Source: Saccharina japonica (taxonomy: Eukaryota > Sar > Phaeophyceae > Laminariales > Laminariaceae). Taken from it: DNA of 64,000 nucleotides. The notes below the pieces were generated by a model. That model was not told where the DNA came from. It saw only the letters and a program-made list of their open reading frames with translations, and searched no databases. The position numbers and the translations under genes were made by a program. Below are positions 11,897 to 23,034 of this stretch, in pieces; positions within the stretch are counted from its first letter, which is position 1, and the number at the start of each line of letters is the position of its first letter. The stretch covers positions 62,001-126,000 of the forward strand of contig MEHQ01001299.1 in NCBI GenBank assembly GCA_008828725.1. The letters are read 5' to 3'.

Positions 11897-12726
11897 GGGC
11901 CCGTATTAACGAAGACAGCAAAAATTCAATTTGGAAAATAAAATCCTATTTGCATGTGATTTCGCAAAAAAAAAGTGGTTTGCGTCCTATGGGGAATAGT
12001 GAATTGCTCGTTCAAATATTTATGAAATCGAAAAAACGCAGCATGCGTCACAGCGCCCAGGTGAAAAAAATCGACGAGAGGAGACGAGAGGGAAAGCATG
12101 CGTCGACGCGTGCGCGCCGCCGCCAGCATACTTTTGCTTTTGACCGCCCAGGCTAGGAAGCTATCGCTCTCAGGGTCTCCTGGGTGGGCGTAGGGATCCC
12201 TGGAACGCCACGGGCGAGACAGGGGCGGCGATGGTGTTATCGAAGTCTTGAGCGTATCATGCTGTTTTTGGGTCGATCGCTCGGTTTTTGATCGGGTTGG
12301 AGCATCGAGCTTGTTGAAAAGTTGGGATTGCGACCGCCATGATTGCTTTTGAGGCGCCACCGCCGGGGTACGCTGTGCTATTGTCTATAGGCGTGGGCGC
12401 GGCTGTTGTCCCGGTGGCCTCGGGTTGTGGTTCACGTGTTGTCGCCTCGGTCGTGGTCATCGATGCCACCAAGAAATGACCAGATTGTACCGGGGGCGTT
12501 TGCCCACCGTGGACATGCCGGTCCAAGTCGGGCCAACTCCTCAATTTGATTTGAATTCTTTGGAAAAGAAGGTCCTGGGACCTTCTTGGTTTTTCCGTCC
12601 AATTCAAATTGATTAGACCCCAAGATCCTAATCTTTGATGCTGGTGCGTGTGTTGACCAATTAAAAGCGTATTTGAATTCTATTTTTTCCAAATTGGATA
12701 TATTTTATACTCGTTAATACGGGCCC
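11897..12726. mobile_element. Harbinger-like non-autonomous element, 830 bp
   Basis: Perfect 16-bp terminal inverted repeats GGGCCCGTATTAACGA are flanked by TAA on both sides (11894-11896 and 12727-12729). The opposite foldback arm holds the empty site: the complement of 13695-13720 reads ATCACTG TAA GAGTC, exactly the flanks without the insert. A 3-bp TWA duplication and GGG-type tips are those of PIF/Harbinger. The interior has overlapping minus-strand open frames without transposase or Myb-like motifs, and a hairpin around 12550-12610 centred on GGTCCTGGGACC. Confidence 0.85.
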
Positions 12727-12949
12727 TAAGAGTCCGGAGATACGGAGCGGAGCATTCATCAGGGCGGGGGGTAAAAAAATCCAAATTTCACCACGGCAGG
12801 GGGTAAGAGTGTAAGAGCGAGGCACGAGCGTTGAGAACTCAGGTTTTCCTGAGATACGAAATGGCACGAGCGTCGAGAACAGAATACGCAAAGTCACGAG
12901 CGTGGAGAACTGACGTTCACGTTTTACTGAGATCAGCCAAGTATACTAA

Positions 12950-13048
12950 TATTCTATTATTATTGTTATTATTATTAAATTATTATTATTATTATTAATA
13001 TTATCATTATTCTTATTCTTATTCTTATTTTTATTATTATTTTTATTA

Positions 13049-13117
<69 letters not shown>

Positions 13118-13489
13118 TTATTCTTATTCTTATTATTGTTATTGTTATTGTTATTGTTATTGTTATTGTTATTGTTATTGTTATTATTATTATTGTTATT
13201 ATTATTATTATTGTTATTATTGTTGTTGTTGTTGTTGGTGTTGTTGTTGTTGTTGTTGTTTATAATAATAATAATAATAATTTATTATTATAATAATAAT
13301 AATAATTTATTATTATAATAATAATAATATAATAATAATAATATATAATAATATAATATAATAATAATAATAATATAATAATAATAATAAATATAATAAT
13401 ATAATACAATAATAATAATGTTATAATATTATAATTATTATTATATTATTATTATTATAATATAATATATTATACCATATTCTTATCAT
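12950..13489. repeat. TTA/TTG/TAA microsatellite at the foldback axis
   Basis: About 540 bp of ATT, TTG and then TAA/ATA triplets. The sense flips from T-rich to A-rich near 13260, so the stretch can itself fold back. It sits where the two long arms meet. Confidence 0.9.
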
Positions 13490-14060
13490 TGTCGGAGCTC
13501 AGCAAATCGTCAGTTCTCCACGCTCGGGCCATTTGCATATCTCAGGAAAACCTGACTTCCTTCGACGCAGTGCTCGCGCCGTCGCATTCTTTACCCCGCC
13601 GTAGTTGAAATTTTTTTCCGCCGCTCGTTGGGCTGAAATTTTTTCAAAGTTCTATTGATTTAATGTGTTGAGGATTGAACCGCTCCGCTCCGCTATCCGC
13701 GACTCTTACAGTGATGAGATTTTGTTTTTCCCCGCGCTCTCATGAACTTTCGAATTTTTTTATCCAAGTTCGATTTCTTTTCACCCGTCCGAATTTTCCT
13801 ATCAAGTTTTATTAATATGTTTCATTCATTTCTATGATTGTGAGTTTGTGTGGCGGATGAAAATTAGCACCCCCCCCTTTACGTGATAATACGATTACCA
13901 GTCATGTACTTGATACAGGTATGGTATTGGGCTACCACCTACGTATTATGCGTTATAGATAGTACGAGTATGTGTGCATCGATGCTGCTTTTATATATTA
14001 TCACTGAGAAGACATTAATTAATCGGGTCAGCTTTTTCTTCTGAGTGAATAATGCGAATA

Positions 14061-14420
14061 ATTGGCCCTGCACGGTCGCCCGGGTGGGCTGCAGGTAACC
14101 ACTCGAAGCTGTTAAGCGTCATGGAGCGAGTTTCGAGCCCCGCCGAGTGCATAGCCTCTTAGTGCCTTTTCTCGCAAAAAAAATCATTGACTAGCCAGAA
14201 AGCGCCGAAGATGCGTGCAGTTAGCAAAATTCGATGAAATGTCCGACGGAGCGTTGGAAGCTGAACCCTCTGCGCCGATAAAAGAATGAAGGCAAGAACC
14301 TAGTTTGAGGGGAGGCGAGAGGAAGCTACTTTGTGACCCCGGATCTGAGTTACGCCTTAGTGGGAAGAAGACGGAAGTTTACGAAGATAATAAATGAGAT
14401 GTAAAAAAAAAAAAAAAAAA
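14061..14420 (+). mobile_element. tRNA-headed SINE (family S), copy in right arm
   Basis: The head near 14065-14150 has an A-box-like GGTGGGCTGCAGG and a B-box-like GTTTCGAGCCCC. The body carries family landmarks AAGGCAAGAACC, CTACTTTGTGACCCCGGATC and GAGTTACG, and it ends GAAGATAATAAATGAGATG plus poly-A. It interrupts arm sequence that is continuous in the left arm. Confidence 0.65.
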
Positions 14421-14530
14421 TTGTCGCGAGGCAATAATATATATAATAATAATAATATGAGTAAAATATGATCAAATTTATGTTTGATTAATATTGTATT
14501 AAGTCTTAATAATTATCAGTCAATAATATT

Positions 14531-14900
14531 AATTTAGGCACTTTTTCTCGCAAAAATTATTCTTGACTGCAGAAAGCGCGGAGCTGTGAGTTAGCAAAAA
14601 TTCGATGAAAGTACGACGCAGCGTGGGAAGGCGGCAACCCTCTGGCGCGATAAAAATGCAAGGCAAGAACCCGTAGTTGAGGAGGAGGGAGAGGAGCCTA
14701 CTTGTGACCCGGATCTGAGTTCACTAGGGTAGGAAGAGACGAAGTTACGAGATAATAAATGAGATTGGAAAAAAAAAAAAAAATCTGTCGGGAAGGCAAA
14801 TAATATTTTATAATAAATAATAATAGAGTAAAATATTGCATCAAATTATGTTTGATAATGATGATAAAGTATTAATCATATCAGTAATAATTTAATACAC
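14531..14900 (+). repeat. Second, noisy copy of the SINE plus flank
   Basis: From about 14535 the segment repeats 14160-14530: part of the SINE, poly-A and the adjacent ATGATCAAA/TATGTTTGAT arm sequence. Differences are mostly single-base gains and losses, which suggests either a worn tandem duplication or an assembly artefact. Confidence 0.6.
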
Positions 14901-15867
14901 ATGCACATTAATCATACGCAGTGCAGCTGTATCTAAAAACGTTGTTGATATACTGGATGTATGTATTATGAATTATGAGTACGCGGTATTGTATGTATGC
15001 ATATCTATTTGTATTGATAGATTAGATGTTGTCGTTCGTGTTATTTGTTTTTGCCCATTTTAACCCTTTCAGGACTGGCAGTCCGTTTTTTGTGGCACAG
15101 ATTCCCTCTATTCTAAGCAATTTGTCCCCATATGGGACTCCAGTCTATAAGGGGCCTAAGTTGTTGTTGCTAGTTGTTGGTTACGTTTGCTTACGTTGTT
15201 GTTACCGTGATGCTTTTTTTTGCTCCTCCTTTGTGTCTTATGTACGAGTTCGACTAGAGTTCGTGTTTTCGTATGGCGTACTTTTTTGATGTCGCCTTTA
15301 CCAGGATATATTTGAAGTACCCTTTACGTATATACGCTAGTTTGATACCAATTATTATTTTTTCAAGTAAACAGGTTTATTATTTATTTTTAATATATTA
15401 CAGACGTAGACTTTTTGTACCGGTATTATATGTATGTTATGTGCCATTTAATTGTGTTGTTGTATGTATGTTGCTTGTTGTTGAGCTTTTTCAATGTTCG
15501 CTTCGGTTTGTAGAGGGATGTCATGTTCCTTTTTCTCCATGCTTTGGCTTCTTGGGCATAACTCCCGGCGAACATCACGAGACGAGATTCGTAATGGATG
15601 TGGCTGTTGTCTGTCGCGTGTGCCACCCAGAAAAAAATTTTGTATGCTTCTTGGGTATCCCTGCCGATATTTTTAATCACATGAGCGTAGACGAGATATG
15701 ACGCGTATACGGTCGTGTGTTGAACTGCCAGTAGTAAACGTTTTTTATATTTGATTGTTGTGTCGATTTTCGTGATGGCATGCTTGCGGTTGTCTGTCGT
15801 GTTTCGCAGGGAATTTGTTTTTTTGTTTTATCATCGGTATTGCGGTGGGGGGATTGGGTGGTATATT

Positions 15868-16122
15868 GTGATAAGACTGACGCCTGTGAGACACAGAGTA
15901 TCTCCTTGCAGGTTGTCTATTTAAGCATTCTTGGTGTTACTCACTTTCGTAGACAGTCAGGTAGAGAAGAAGCAGATTATATTAATCCCGGGCCTTCAAG
16001 TATGCCACAAGATATTATTAAATACCCGAATACGAATACGAATGCTATCAAAGTTATACGCAAAACGACCAATTTACCTATGCAGAGCGTAATTAACGGC
16101 CTTCCTAGCCCATACCATTACA
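15868..16122 (+). mobile_element. Solo-LTR-like insertion in right arm
   Basis: A 255-bp segment absent from the matching point of the left arm (about 9840) is flanked by ATATT on both sides (15863-15867 and 16123-16127). It begins GTGATAAG, ends ATTACA and has a TATTTAAG box near 15920, which fits a short solo LTR of Copia type. It is too short to code. The 5-bp duplication is intact, so it is younger than the arm duplication. Confidence 0.6.
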
Positions 16123-16947
16123 ATATTCTTGTTCCGTGGCTGGTGTCCTGCGTGTGTTGCACGGGAAACCCTTTTTATATTTTATTCGTTTTTGTTCGCA
16201 TTTCCCGATTTTGTTTAAGCGGTTGACTATTCTATCGTGTTGCAGCCACTGGGAAATCGTTTTCGTTTTATTGGTAGTAGCGTGAGTGGAATATTCCATT
16301 CGTGGCCATATCGTGGGATATTTTATGGCTTATGGCTTCTTGGGCACCATTGCCGGCACACGAGGTGTAGGTATGGCTGTTTGTGCATGTTGCGTCTAGG
16401 TGCTGTGCATTGGTTGTTGCCATGTGTGTTTGCACTGGAAAAACACCTACAATTTTGATGTTTTGTGCTTTTTTTACATGGATGGGTTTGCGGGCTTTCT
16501 TTCGCCGTCACTCCTTTAGTTGTCTGTCGTGCGTTGTGGGAAAGTGGCTTGGCGATTACCATATTTTAGAGTCGTCGCATTTTTATTCCAATGCCCGTTT
16601 GGCTTTGCCTTGCCTCATTGCGAGCTTTGTCGCTGTTTTCTTGCTCTTCTCTGGTGAGTGCTGCCTTTGATTGGGGCTATTTATTTGCGTCAGGGCATTC
16701 AATAATCGACAATATTTCTAACGGTGACTTCTTTTGATGTTATGGGCCTTTTTTGCATCATTCATTACGTCAGGAATCAACAATACAAACTGGCGTCTCT
16801 TCAACGCGTTCCCTTGGCTCATCGTAAACTGGCGGCCCGCGCCTTAGGCCTCTCGGTCCTTGGCATCCGTAAACTACCTTGATGTATTGCGGCTTATCTC
16901 TCCTTCGCTTCCCCCCACCGACGGCCTGGCGGCGGCGAAGCCCTTGT

Positions 16948-17681
16948 CATATTATTATTTAATATATCCCTCGGCTTCTTGGCTGTGCCTTCTGCGATTC
17001 CAGAATCCGGCATTCTTCAGCCCATTTTTTTTGCCCTTTTCGTCGGTCAGGCTTACGGTCGGTCGGCTTTACGGTCGGTCAGGCCTTTACGCGTTTGTTC
17101 GTTGTTTTTGCTACGTACGTCCCTTTTGTCGAACCACGTTATGCGTTGAACTGATCTTTGCTAGTTTGTTTTAGTACCTAATCTTTATTTAGTGTTGGTA
17201 CTTTTTTTTACGACGCCGTCTACTTGATAACGCGACAATGCTTCTCTTTCTTCAGTGCGAGTTCTCTGCGACAGTTAGTACGAGGCCGCGGGGGTGGCAC
17301 AAAGATTATTTATCACCTTCTCCATTACTATACACCATTGTCGTTGTTTCTAGTTTGTTGTCTAGTGCGGCCACATTTTTTGCGTTTGCCTCATCTACAG
17401 TTAATGTACTACTACTACTACCACTACTACTATTACTACTATACTGTACTATGTCTGTTGACTACTACTACTATTACTAAAACTACTTATCTACTTGCTG
17501 TACTATTACTATTAAATACTACTTACTACTACATACCACTACTACCTACTACTATACTATACTACTACTTACTACTATACTACTACTACTACTAACTACT
17601 ACCACGCCACTACACTACCACTAACACTACCACTACCACTACACTACAACTACCAACTACCACTACCACTACCACTACTAT

Positions 17682-17713
<32 letters not shown>

Positions 17714-18679
17714 TCTACTACTACTACTACTACTACTACTACCAACTGACCACTACCGCACTACACTACCACATATCTACTTACCACGACCCTACACTAC
17801 ACTACACTACCTACTACCACTACACGACACGATACTACTACACTACTACTACTACTACTATTGCCCCTAAGCTGAGGTTTTCAAAGGGTGATGTTTTGCT
17901 CACCACGGTTCGGCCTCGTGTGCCATTCGGCCTTCGCGTCGGGGCTTGCGAAAGCTGAAGGCAAAGCGGGACTTTGGTTGGAGATGGCCGTTAAGCTTTC
18001 TACTGTAGCTTATTAAAAAAAAAACTACTACCTCTAACTGGTGTATACTATATTTAATCACTACTACTACTTACTACCACTACTTACTACTAACTACTAC
18101 TACTACTACTTTACTACTACTACTACTACCACGACCACTACACTTACCACTACCTCACTCCACTACCACTCCACTTACCACTACCACTACCATACCATAC
18201 ACTACCACTATACTACTACTACTATACTACTACTACTATACTACTACTACTACTACTACTACTACTAACTACTTACTTACACTACACTACACTACCACTA
18301 CACTATACCACCACTCTACCACGACCACTACCATCTACCACTACCATCAACCCCCACTACACTACCGACCACGTAACTATTACTACTTACTACTACTATT
18401 GCCCCCTAAGTGACGTTTCTTCAAGGTGGATGTTTCACCACTAGCTCTGCATTTCGTGACTTCCGCGTCGTCGCGGGCTTGGAAGTAAGCGACTTTGCGT
18501 TGGAGAGGCGTACACAATGCCCGGTTGTGCTGGAAGGCTTTGAGGTAATGTTGTTAGTAGTATTAACGTTGTTACTGGAAAAGTTGCCTCTTGGAAGTGA
18601 CTATAAGTTTAACTCGACGCTCACTGAAAATATATAATAAACCTTCAGCCCAGGCATCACCAGTCCGTTTTTGCAAAAT
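16948..18679. repeat. CTA-microsatellite region with a duplicated spacer
   Basis: Two CTA/ACT arrays (about 17407-17865 and 18053-18396) are each followed by a related spacer that begins ATTGCCCC(C)TAAG (17866-18020 and 18397-18640). The block is thus a diverged tandem duplication of about 540 bp. Tyr/Leu/Thr-rich open frames here are microsatellite translations. No gene is supported. Confidence 0.7.
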
Positions 18680-18807
18680 AACGGTATGTAACGGTGCCCT
18701 TTGGCTCATCGAAACCCTGCCGCATTTGCAGTTCAATATTGCAGTTAATACATGCGGGTCTTAGCTTCGTCGGCGGCCCTCACTAGGCCGCCGGCGGAGC
18801 CCCTTGT
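18680..18807 (-). mobile_element. Tip of a second foldback-family element
   Basis: The stretch resembles the right tip of the 9088-16947 element: CCTTTGGCTCATCG, then GGCCGCCGGCGGAGCCCCTTGT ending at 18807. It is followed by an AT-rich target. No matching left tip was found, so this is a truncated or nested copy. Confidence 0.5.
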
Positions 18808-19126
18808 ATTATATTATTACGTATATTATCATATTATATTATTACGTTATTATCGTACTATATTTCTATCCAGAAAAACAACAGGAAAAGCAGGCAAAAC
18901 GGAAAGTTTGGAATTTCAACAGAGGGCAACATATTTTGAAGGCTACGCATTCCAATATATATTTGGAGACTGTTTTCGGAAAAGATATAAAAAAAGCGCG
19001 ATTTTTTTCGGAAAGTTTGGGGGAAAGATGATCGATAAGAACGTGGCCCCGAGTATTGGCTATACTTGACGGACTTCCATTATTGTACTACTGCTGTATG
19101 TACAGTCGTATATTTCTACTCGTAAT
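18808..19126. other. No recognisable feature
   Basis: AT-rich sequence with an open frame lacking any known motif. Confidence 0.4.
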
Positions 19127-19313
19127 ACTACTACAGACAGTACCGACCACCTCATAAGCAATCAGAAATCGGGCTTAGGCTGACTTTCTTATTTAAGAAA
19201 GGGGTGTGTCCCGCACTAACTTCAGTATAATGGCTGTCGACTTTCTTATTTCCCCCGTAATGTTTAGGCTGAGTTTCTTGTGGGGCACTTTCTTATGAGA
19301 GGGTCTGTAGTGT
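19127..19313. mobile_element. Palindromic MITE, family M (copy 1)
   Basis: Inverted ends TACTACAGACAGTACCGACC and a complementary right end around GGGTCTGTAGTGTACT enclose the family core (TTTCTTATTT, AGAAAGGGGTGTGTC, ACTAACTTCA). Other members carry CTACAGTACAGG tips next to TA, which suggests a Tc1/mariner-type MITE. Confidence 0.55.
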
Positions 19314-19317
19314 ACTA

Positions 19318-19364
19318 TTTATACTACCACTACTACTACTACTACTACCACTACTACTACTAAT

Positions 19365-19397
<33 letters not shown>

Positions 19398-19440
19398 CTC
19401 CTATATACTACTCCTGTAAATTAATACTACTACTACTACA
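19318..19440. repeat. ACT microsatellite
   Basis: Runs of CTA/ACT triplets with short interruptions. Confidence 0.8.
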
Positions 19441-19449
19441 AAATAAAAA

Positions 19450-19774
19450 AATCAGTGGCTTCTGTTACCGTCGCTCTTTTTTTCTCTCTAAAATATCATA
19501 CATTCGAATCTCACCGTGGTGAGATTTTTACTTTATTTGAAAAAATCCAAAGGAACCAATTGCTGAGAGCGCCTTCGTGGCGTGGGTAGGTGGAATCCGA
19601 CGCAAGTCGACGAGGGAAGAAAGTGCAGAAAACTTATCGCGATAAAAATGCAAGGCAAGAACCGTAGTGGGGGAGGAGCGAGAAGAGCCTACTTTGTGAC
19701 CCCGGAGCTGAGTTACGACCAATAAGGACAAAGAAAGGAAGGGCGAAGATGATAAATGGGATGGAAAAAAAAAA
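19450..19774 (+). mobile_element. SINE family S, copy
   Basis: The head includes TTCGAATCTCACC, a B-box-like string, at about 19503-19515. The body shows AATTGCTGAGAGCGCC, GTCGACGAGGGAAGAAAG, AATGCAAGGCAAGAACCG and TACTTTGTGACCCCGGA, and the 3' end is GATGATAAATGGGATGG plus an A-run. It is the best full-length plus-strand copy in the window. Confidence 0.65.
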
Positions 19775-20039
19775 CAGAAAAAGTGAGCATTACGTATTGA
19801 CTATTGACTGCTGTGCTTGCTGTATAGTAGTGCTGCTGCACACTCGTATGCACTTTTTTAATAAAGTTTGCACTTTAGTATCATAGAGAGCGCTCGCCGC
19901 CGGTCGCGATTTCTTAACCCAAACTTCTCGGCAGAGTCCTGAAGTTCCTACGACACGTATTATATGTGCATTACGAGTATTAATACAATGAATACGTATG
20001 GTATCCCTTATTCGCGGGAATAGGAACACTACTGCTGTG

Positions 20040-20460
20040 ATACCTACTATCTACTATCTATAGATACAGATACGTCGTATGTGTACATGATATGTACATA
20101 CCCAGGGTATGTACATACCCAGGGTATGTATCCAGTATCCAGGGTATATGTATATTATGTAATACCAGGTATTTATACACTATGCCTGGTATATACCTGG
20201 TAGAAAAATAAAGTACTATACCAGTATATATTACCAGGTATGCTATATTTCAGAATATAAGCCCACGAATAAGAAACAGCCCATTGAGAGCGTTAAGGCT
20301 TCGCTTTCTGAGGGACGCTAAAAAACTCGCCCTCAGCGGCGAGCACTACGCTATACATATAGTGGTATATATACGTACACAGCAGTACCTATATATACGC
20401 TACGTACCCCTGGTACCTGTTACCTGGTATATGCCAGGTAAACGATAGCCTGTGTTCGAG
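20040..20460. repeat. Cluster of TACCTGGTA / CCAGGGTATGTAC palindromes
   Basis: ACCAGGTA and its complement recur many times among AT-rich sequence (20150-20240, 20410-20440), and TACCCAGGGTATGTACA is repeated in tandem at about 20098-20130. A hairpin-forming GCGAG/CTCGCC pair lies at 20320-20345. No gene. Confidence 0.55.
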
Positions 20461-20604
20461 ATTGTTCAAGGCTGGTGACATACATCACAAGGTTCCAACG
20501 GTTTTACTCAGGTCAGATAACGTGTTGTGTGCTGAGTTGGCGGGCCCATGCTGCTGTAGAGCAGCGCAGCAGCAGCAGCAGTGCTACTTACTACTGTTGT
20601 ACAG

Positions 20605-20790
20605 CAGTACAGCAGTACCGGGCACCTGGTAAGGAACAGGAAGCCTGGTCCCAGGATGAAGCTCTTATTTGAGAGAGGGGTGTTTTCCTCACTAATTTCA
20701 AGATAACAACTCCCGAAAAATAAAATTACTTTAAAATATCAGCCTGTCTTTCTTATTACCACTGTTTCTTTTTAGATGTCCTGTACTGTA
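20605..20790. mobile_element. Palindromic MITE, family M (copy 2)
   Basis: The left part CACCTGGTAAGGAACAGG corresponds to the family end CACCTAATAAGAAACAGG. The core is TCTTATTTGAGAGAGG..TCACTAATTTCAAGATAAC and the right end is GATGTCCTGTACTG next to TA. Confidence 0.55.
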
Positions 20791-20828
20791 TATCTGGTAT
20801 GTACAGTAATAACGTAATAACAACACTT

Positions 20829-21501
20829 CACAGATTGTCCGAGTATACTCGATACTCCGAGTATACGCGGATTATCGAGTATTTTTCGTACTCCGAGTAC
20901 TGAGAGTATTAGAGTACTGGTGGCCTGAATACTCGGAGTACTTGGAGTATGAGCAGTACTGAAGGCCCAAATACTCCGAGTACTGGGAGTATGAGCAGTA
21001 CTTATACTCGAGTACAAGAAGTACTCGGAGTAAAAACGTCTAAATTTCTCGCAGTACTCCGAGTATCGAGAGTATTGGACACCGAAATACTGCGAGTACA
21101 CCAAGTACCTGGAGTATATTTTTCTCGAAAACACTCTAATTATACTCCGAGGTAATGGGAGCATCTGTGCATTTTTAAATGCTATAAACGCCAGTCACAT
21201 GTTCCCAGGACCTGGGAGGAATGACGGCCGAGTATGCAAAGATGCTCCAAACGTACTTTACACTCCGAGTATACTCCGAGTATCGATTACATTTGGTACT
21301 CCGAGTACTTAAGAGTAAAAGAGTATTAGCGGCCTGAATACTCGGAGTACTTGGAGTATGAGCAGTACTGAAGCCCCAAATACTCGGAGTACAAGGAGTA
21401 CCCGCAGTGTCGAACCCCGAAATACTCCGAGTACACGAAGTATCTGAAGTATTTATCTCCAATACTCGAGACTTTACTCCAAGGTACTCGGGCAACCTGT
21501 G
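20829..21501. mobile_element. hAT-like element packed with ACTCCGAGT palindromes (copy 1)
   Basis: The ends are inverted (CACAGATTGTCCGAGTA at 20829; TACTCGGGCAACCTGTG to 21501). A perfect 8-bp duplication CAACACTT flanks them (20821-20828 and 21502-21509), as hAT elements make. Inside are about twelve copies of the 9-mer ACTCCGAGT or its complement, in two related half-units around a hairpin with CCCAGGACCTGGG near 21206-21220. Open frames on both strands are translations of these palindromes; there is no transposase. The reverse-complement sister is at 42110-42878. Confidence 0.8.
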
Positions 21502-21509
21502 CAACACTT

Positions 21510-22569
21510 TAAAGTTTTGGCGCGTGATCGCACAGACCCATATAATACAACACGAGCACGAAACGTCTACACACGCCATTTTGTTTTCTATGGTACAGCT
21601 CAGTAGTTCAGAATTTGAGCTGTATATCGTACGTATATATAAGAAATTTCAGCTTTGTATGTACGTGATTTGTGCTCAGTGCTCAGCCGGGAACACCACT
21701 CTAAATCCTACATAACAGATATTTTCAACCCCGAGGTAACAATAGGCCGCGAGTCTTCGCCAACATATGTATATGTATTAATACCATGCATTGTATGTAT
21801 AACATGTATATACATGGAAGCGCCCTGTCGCGTACCACTACGTACTTCTGTGCGTTCCGTAGCACGTTTAATCCAAGCCGACAAGTAACTCGCACCTTGC
21901 TTCTCTGAATGTGGGGAATATTCAAACCCCCAACCCTCGCTGCTGCTGGTCGACGCTTCTCCTTGTATTGCTCCACCTTCCCACGTTCAGTCGCCGTGGC
22001 TGGCTTTGCACGTCCGCTACTTGCTGCTGTTCCCTCCGAGCTCGACTGGCTTTGGGGTTGTCCAGCCGTTTGATGCGCCTCATGAATCGGGCGCTAAAAT
22101 CTCGCGAACCGGCTCGGGGCAGAGCGAGGTGCTTACCCAGAGGACAAAAGCTGTGAGGTGTTTCGCGGTCTCACCTATAAGGCTTCTCGACAGTGTAGCA
22201 GTAGTAGCAATACTTGTAGGCATATTCGAAGAAGCAACTGTTTATACACGCACGTCTCAAACAACATACTAAAACCTAGATGTTGGTTGGACTTACACGG
22301 CCGCAGATGTCTCCCCCTCTCCCCTCTGGAACGTGCCTCCATGTGTGCCACATTGTTCCAAGATGTTCGGATACTAAAGACCCACTTGTTTTATTTTCAT
22401 GGCATCAAAGAGCTTCTTAAATTTCGGGACAAAAAAGTGAAATATTGAATATTGAAACGAGAGAAGTCGGGAGTCGGGAGACGGTCAGTCAAGGGGAAAA
22501 GTCCACCGGTCAACCCGGGGGTCAACGTTCCAAGGCCGAGGATGGTTCAGTGCTAAACTCTTTACGTAT
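21510..22569. other. No recognisable feature
   Basis: Short open frames in several frames around 21911-22272 have no known domain and no support from splice or repeat context. Confidence 0.4.
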
Positions 22570-22657
22570 TAATTATTATTATTATCTTTGCCATCCGACA
22601 ATGTGCAGCATGATCTTCAGCGTTGCTCACTCATAAAATTCCCAAAAGCAGAAAACT
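22570..22657 (-). mobile_element. R215 retroposon fragment
   Basis: Only the tail-proximal 88 bp of the family is present (ATTATTATTATC, CCATCCGACAATGTGCAGCA, CACTCATAAAATTCCC), consistent with 5' truncation on insertion. Confidence 0.65.
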
Positions 22658-23034
22658 TGTATGCGGGCATGTCTGAGAAGTTCCCCTGAGCGGGCAGTTT
22701 TACGTTCACTGGACGCTTATACGTAATGTTTTTTTCGAAATTTGAAAGTTGCCGTCATCCGTCATCACGCCGTGCGGGTCTGTTCGTTATGTCACGAGCG
22801 CGATCTCGGCAATCGTACACAATACAAAATCGAGTAGTAACTACTAGGTTCCTAGTACATCACGAAGCCTACACCAATACCACAAATAACACATAGAACA
22901 AAAATTCTACGCAGCTCGCAAAGTTGAGTATCTACTATTCAATCGGTTGAACTCACAGCTGACGTATTTATAATAATTTTATTTAATACACCCGCCCTTG
23001 CCCTTGGTCGTTTCATACGTACCGCATACCACCA

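Larger units (their letters stand above)
9088..12949 (+). repeat. Left arm of the foldback element
   Basis: The left arm has no real gene; its many open frames follow from the low-complexity, repeated sequence. It contains a tandem array (9540-10680), a 215-bp retroposon (10826-11043), a small palindromic unit shared with the right arm (11258-11347) and a Harbinger-like insertion (11897-12726). The retroposon and the Harbinger-like element are absent from the matching points of the right arm. Confidence 0.7.
9088..16947. mobile_element. Foldback-like element with two long inverted arms
   Basis: The outer tips match as inverted repeats: ACAAGGGGGCTTCGCCGCC at 9088 against the complement of GGCGGCGGCGAAGCCCTTGT ending at 16947. 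The match continues inward along most of both arms (9088 to about 12950 and about 13490 to 16947). Examples are the GATGCCAAGG zone at 9170/16860, the palindromic zone at 11258-11347/15062-15165 and the GTCAGTTCTCCACGCTCG zone at 12900/13520. The axis is a TTA/TTG microsatellite. No transposase frame was found between the arms, so this is a non-autonomous element or two copies in head-to-head orientation. Long arms with internal tandem repeats resemble Foldback/Galileo-type DNA elements. Flanking CAT occurs at both tips, a weak 3-bp target duplication. Confidence 0.75.
13490..16947 (-). repeat. Right arm of the foldback element
   Basis: This is the reverse complement of the left arm, with scattered indels. 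It lacks the two left-arm insertions but carries its own: a SINE with its neighbourhood duplicated in tandem (14061-14900) and a solo-LTR-like insertion (15868-16122). Open frames at 15026-15701 and 15780-16226 are repeat sequence, not genes. Confidence 0.7.

Noticed and set aside
9088-16947. Palindrome made by a missed-adapter sequencing artefact
   Set aside because: The arms carry different, cleanly bounded insertions and have diverged, which an artefact would not show.
17224-18268. Tyr/Thr/Leu-rich frames
   Set aside because: They are products of CTA microsatellite arrays.
20949-21579. Ser/Thr/Tyr-rich frames such as those with repeated TPSTPS
   Set aside because: They are translations of the ACTCCGAGT palindromes, seen on both strands and in both copies.
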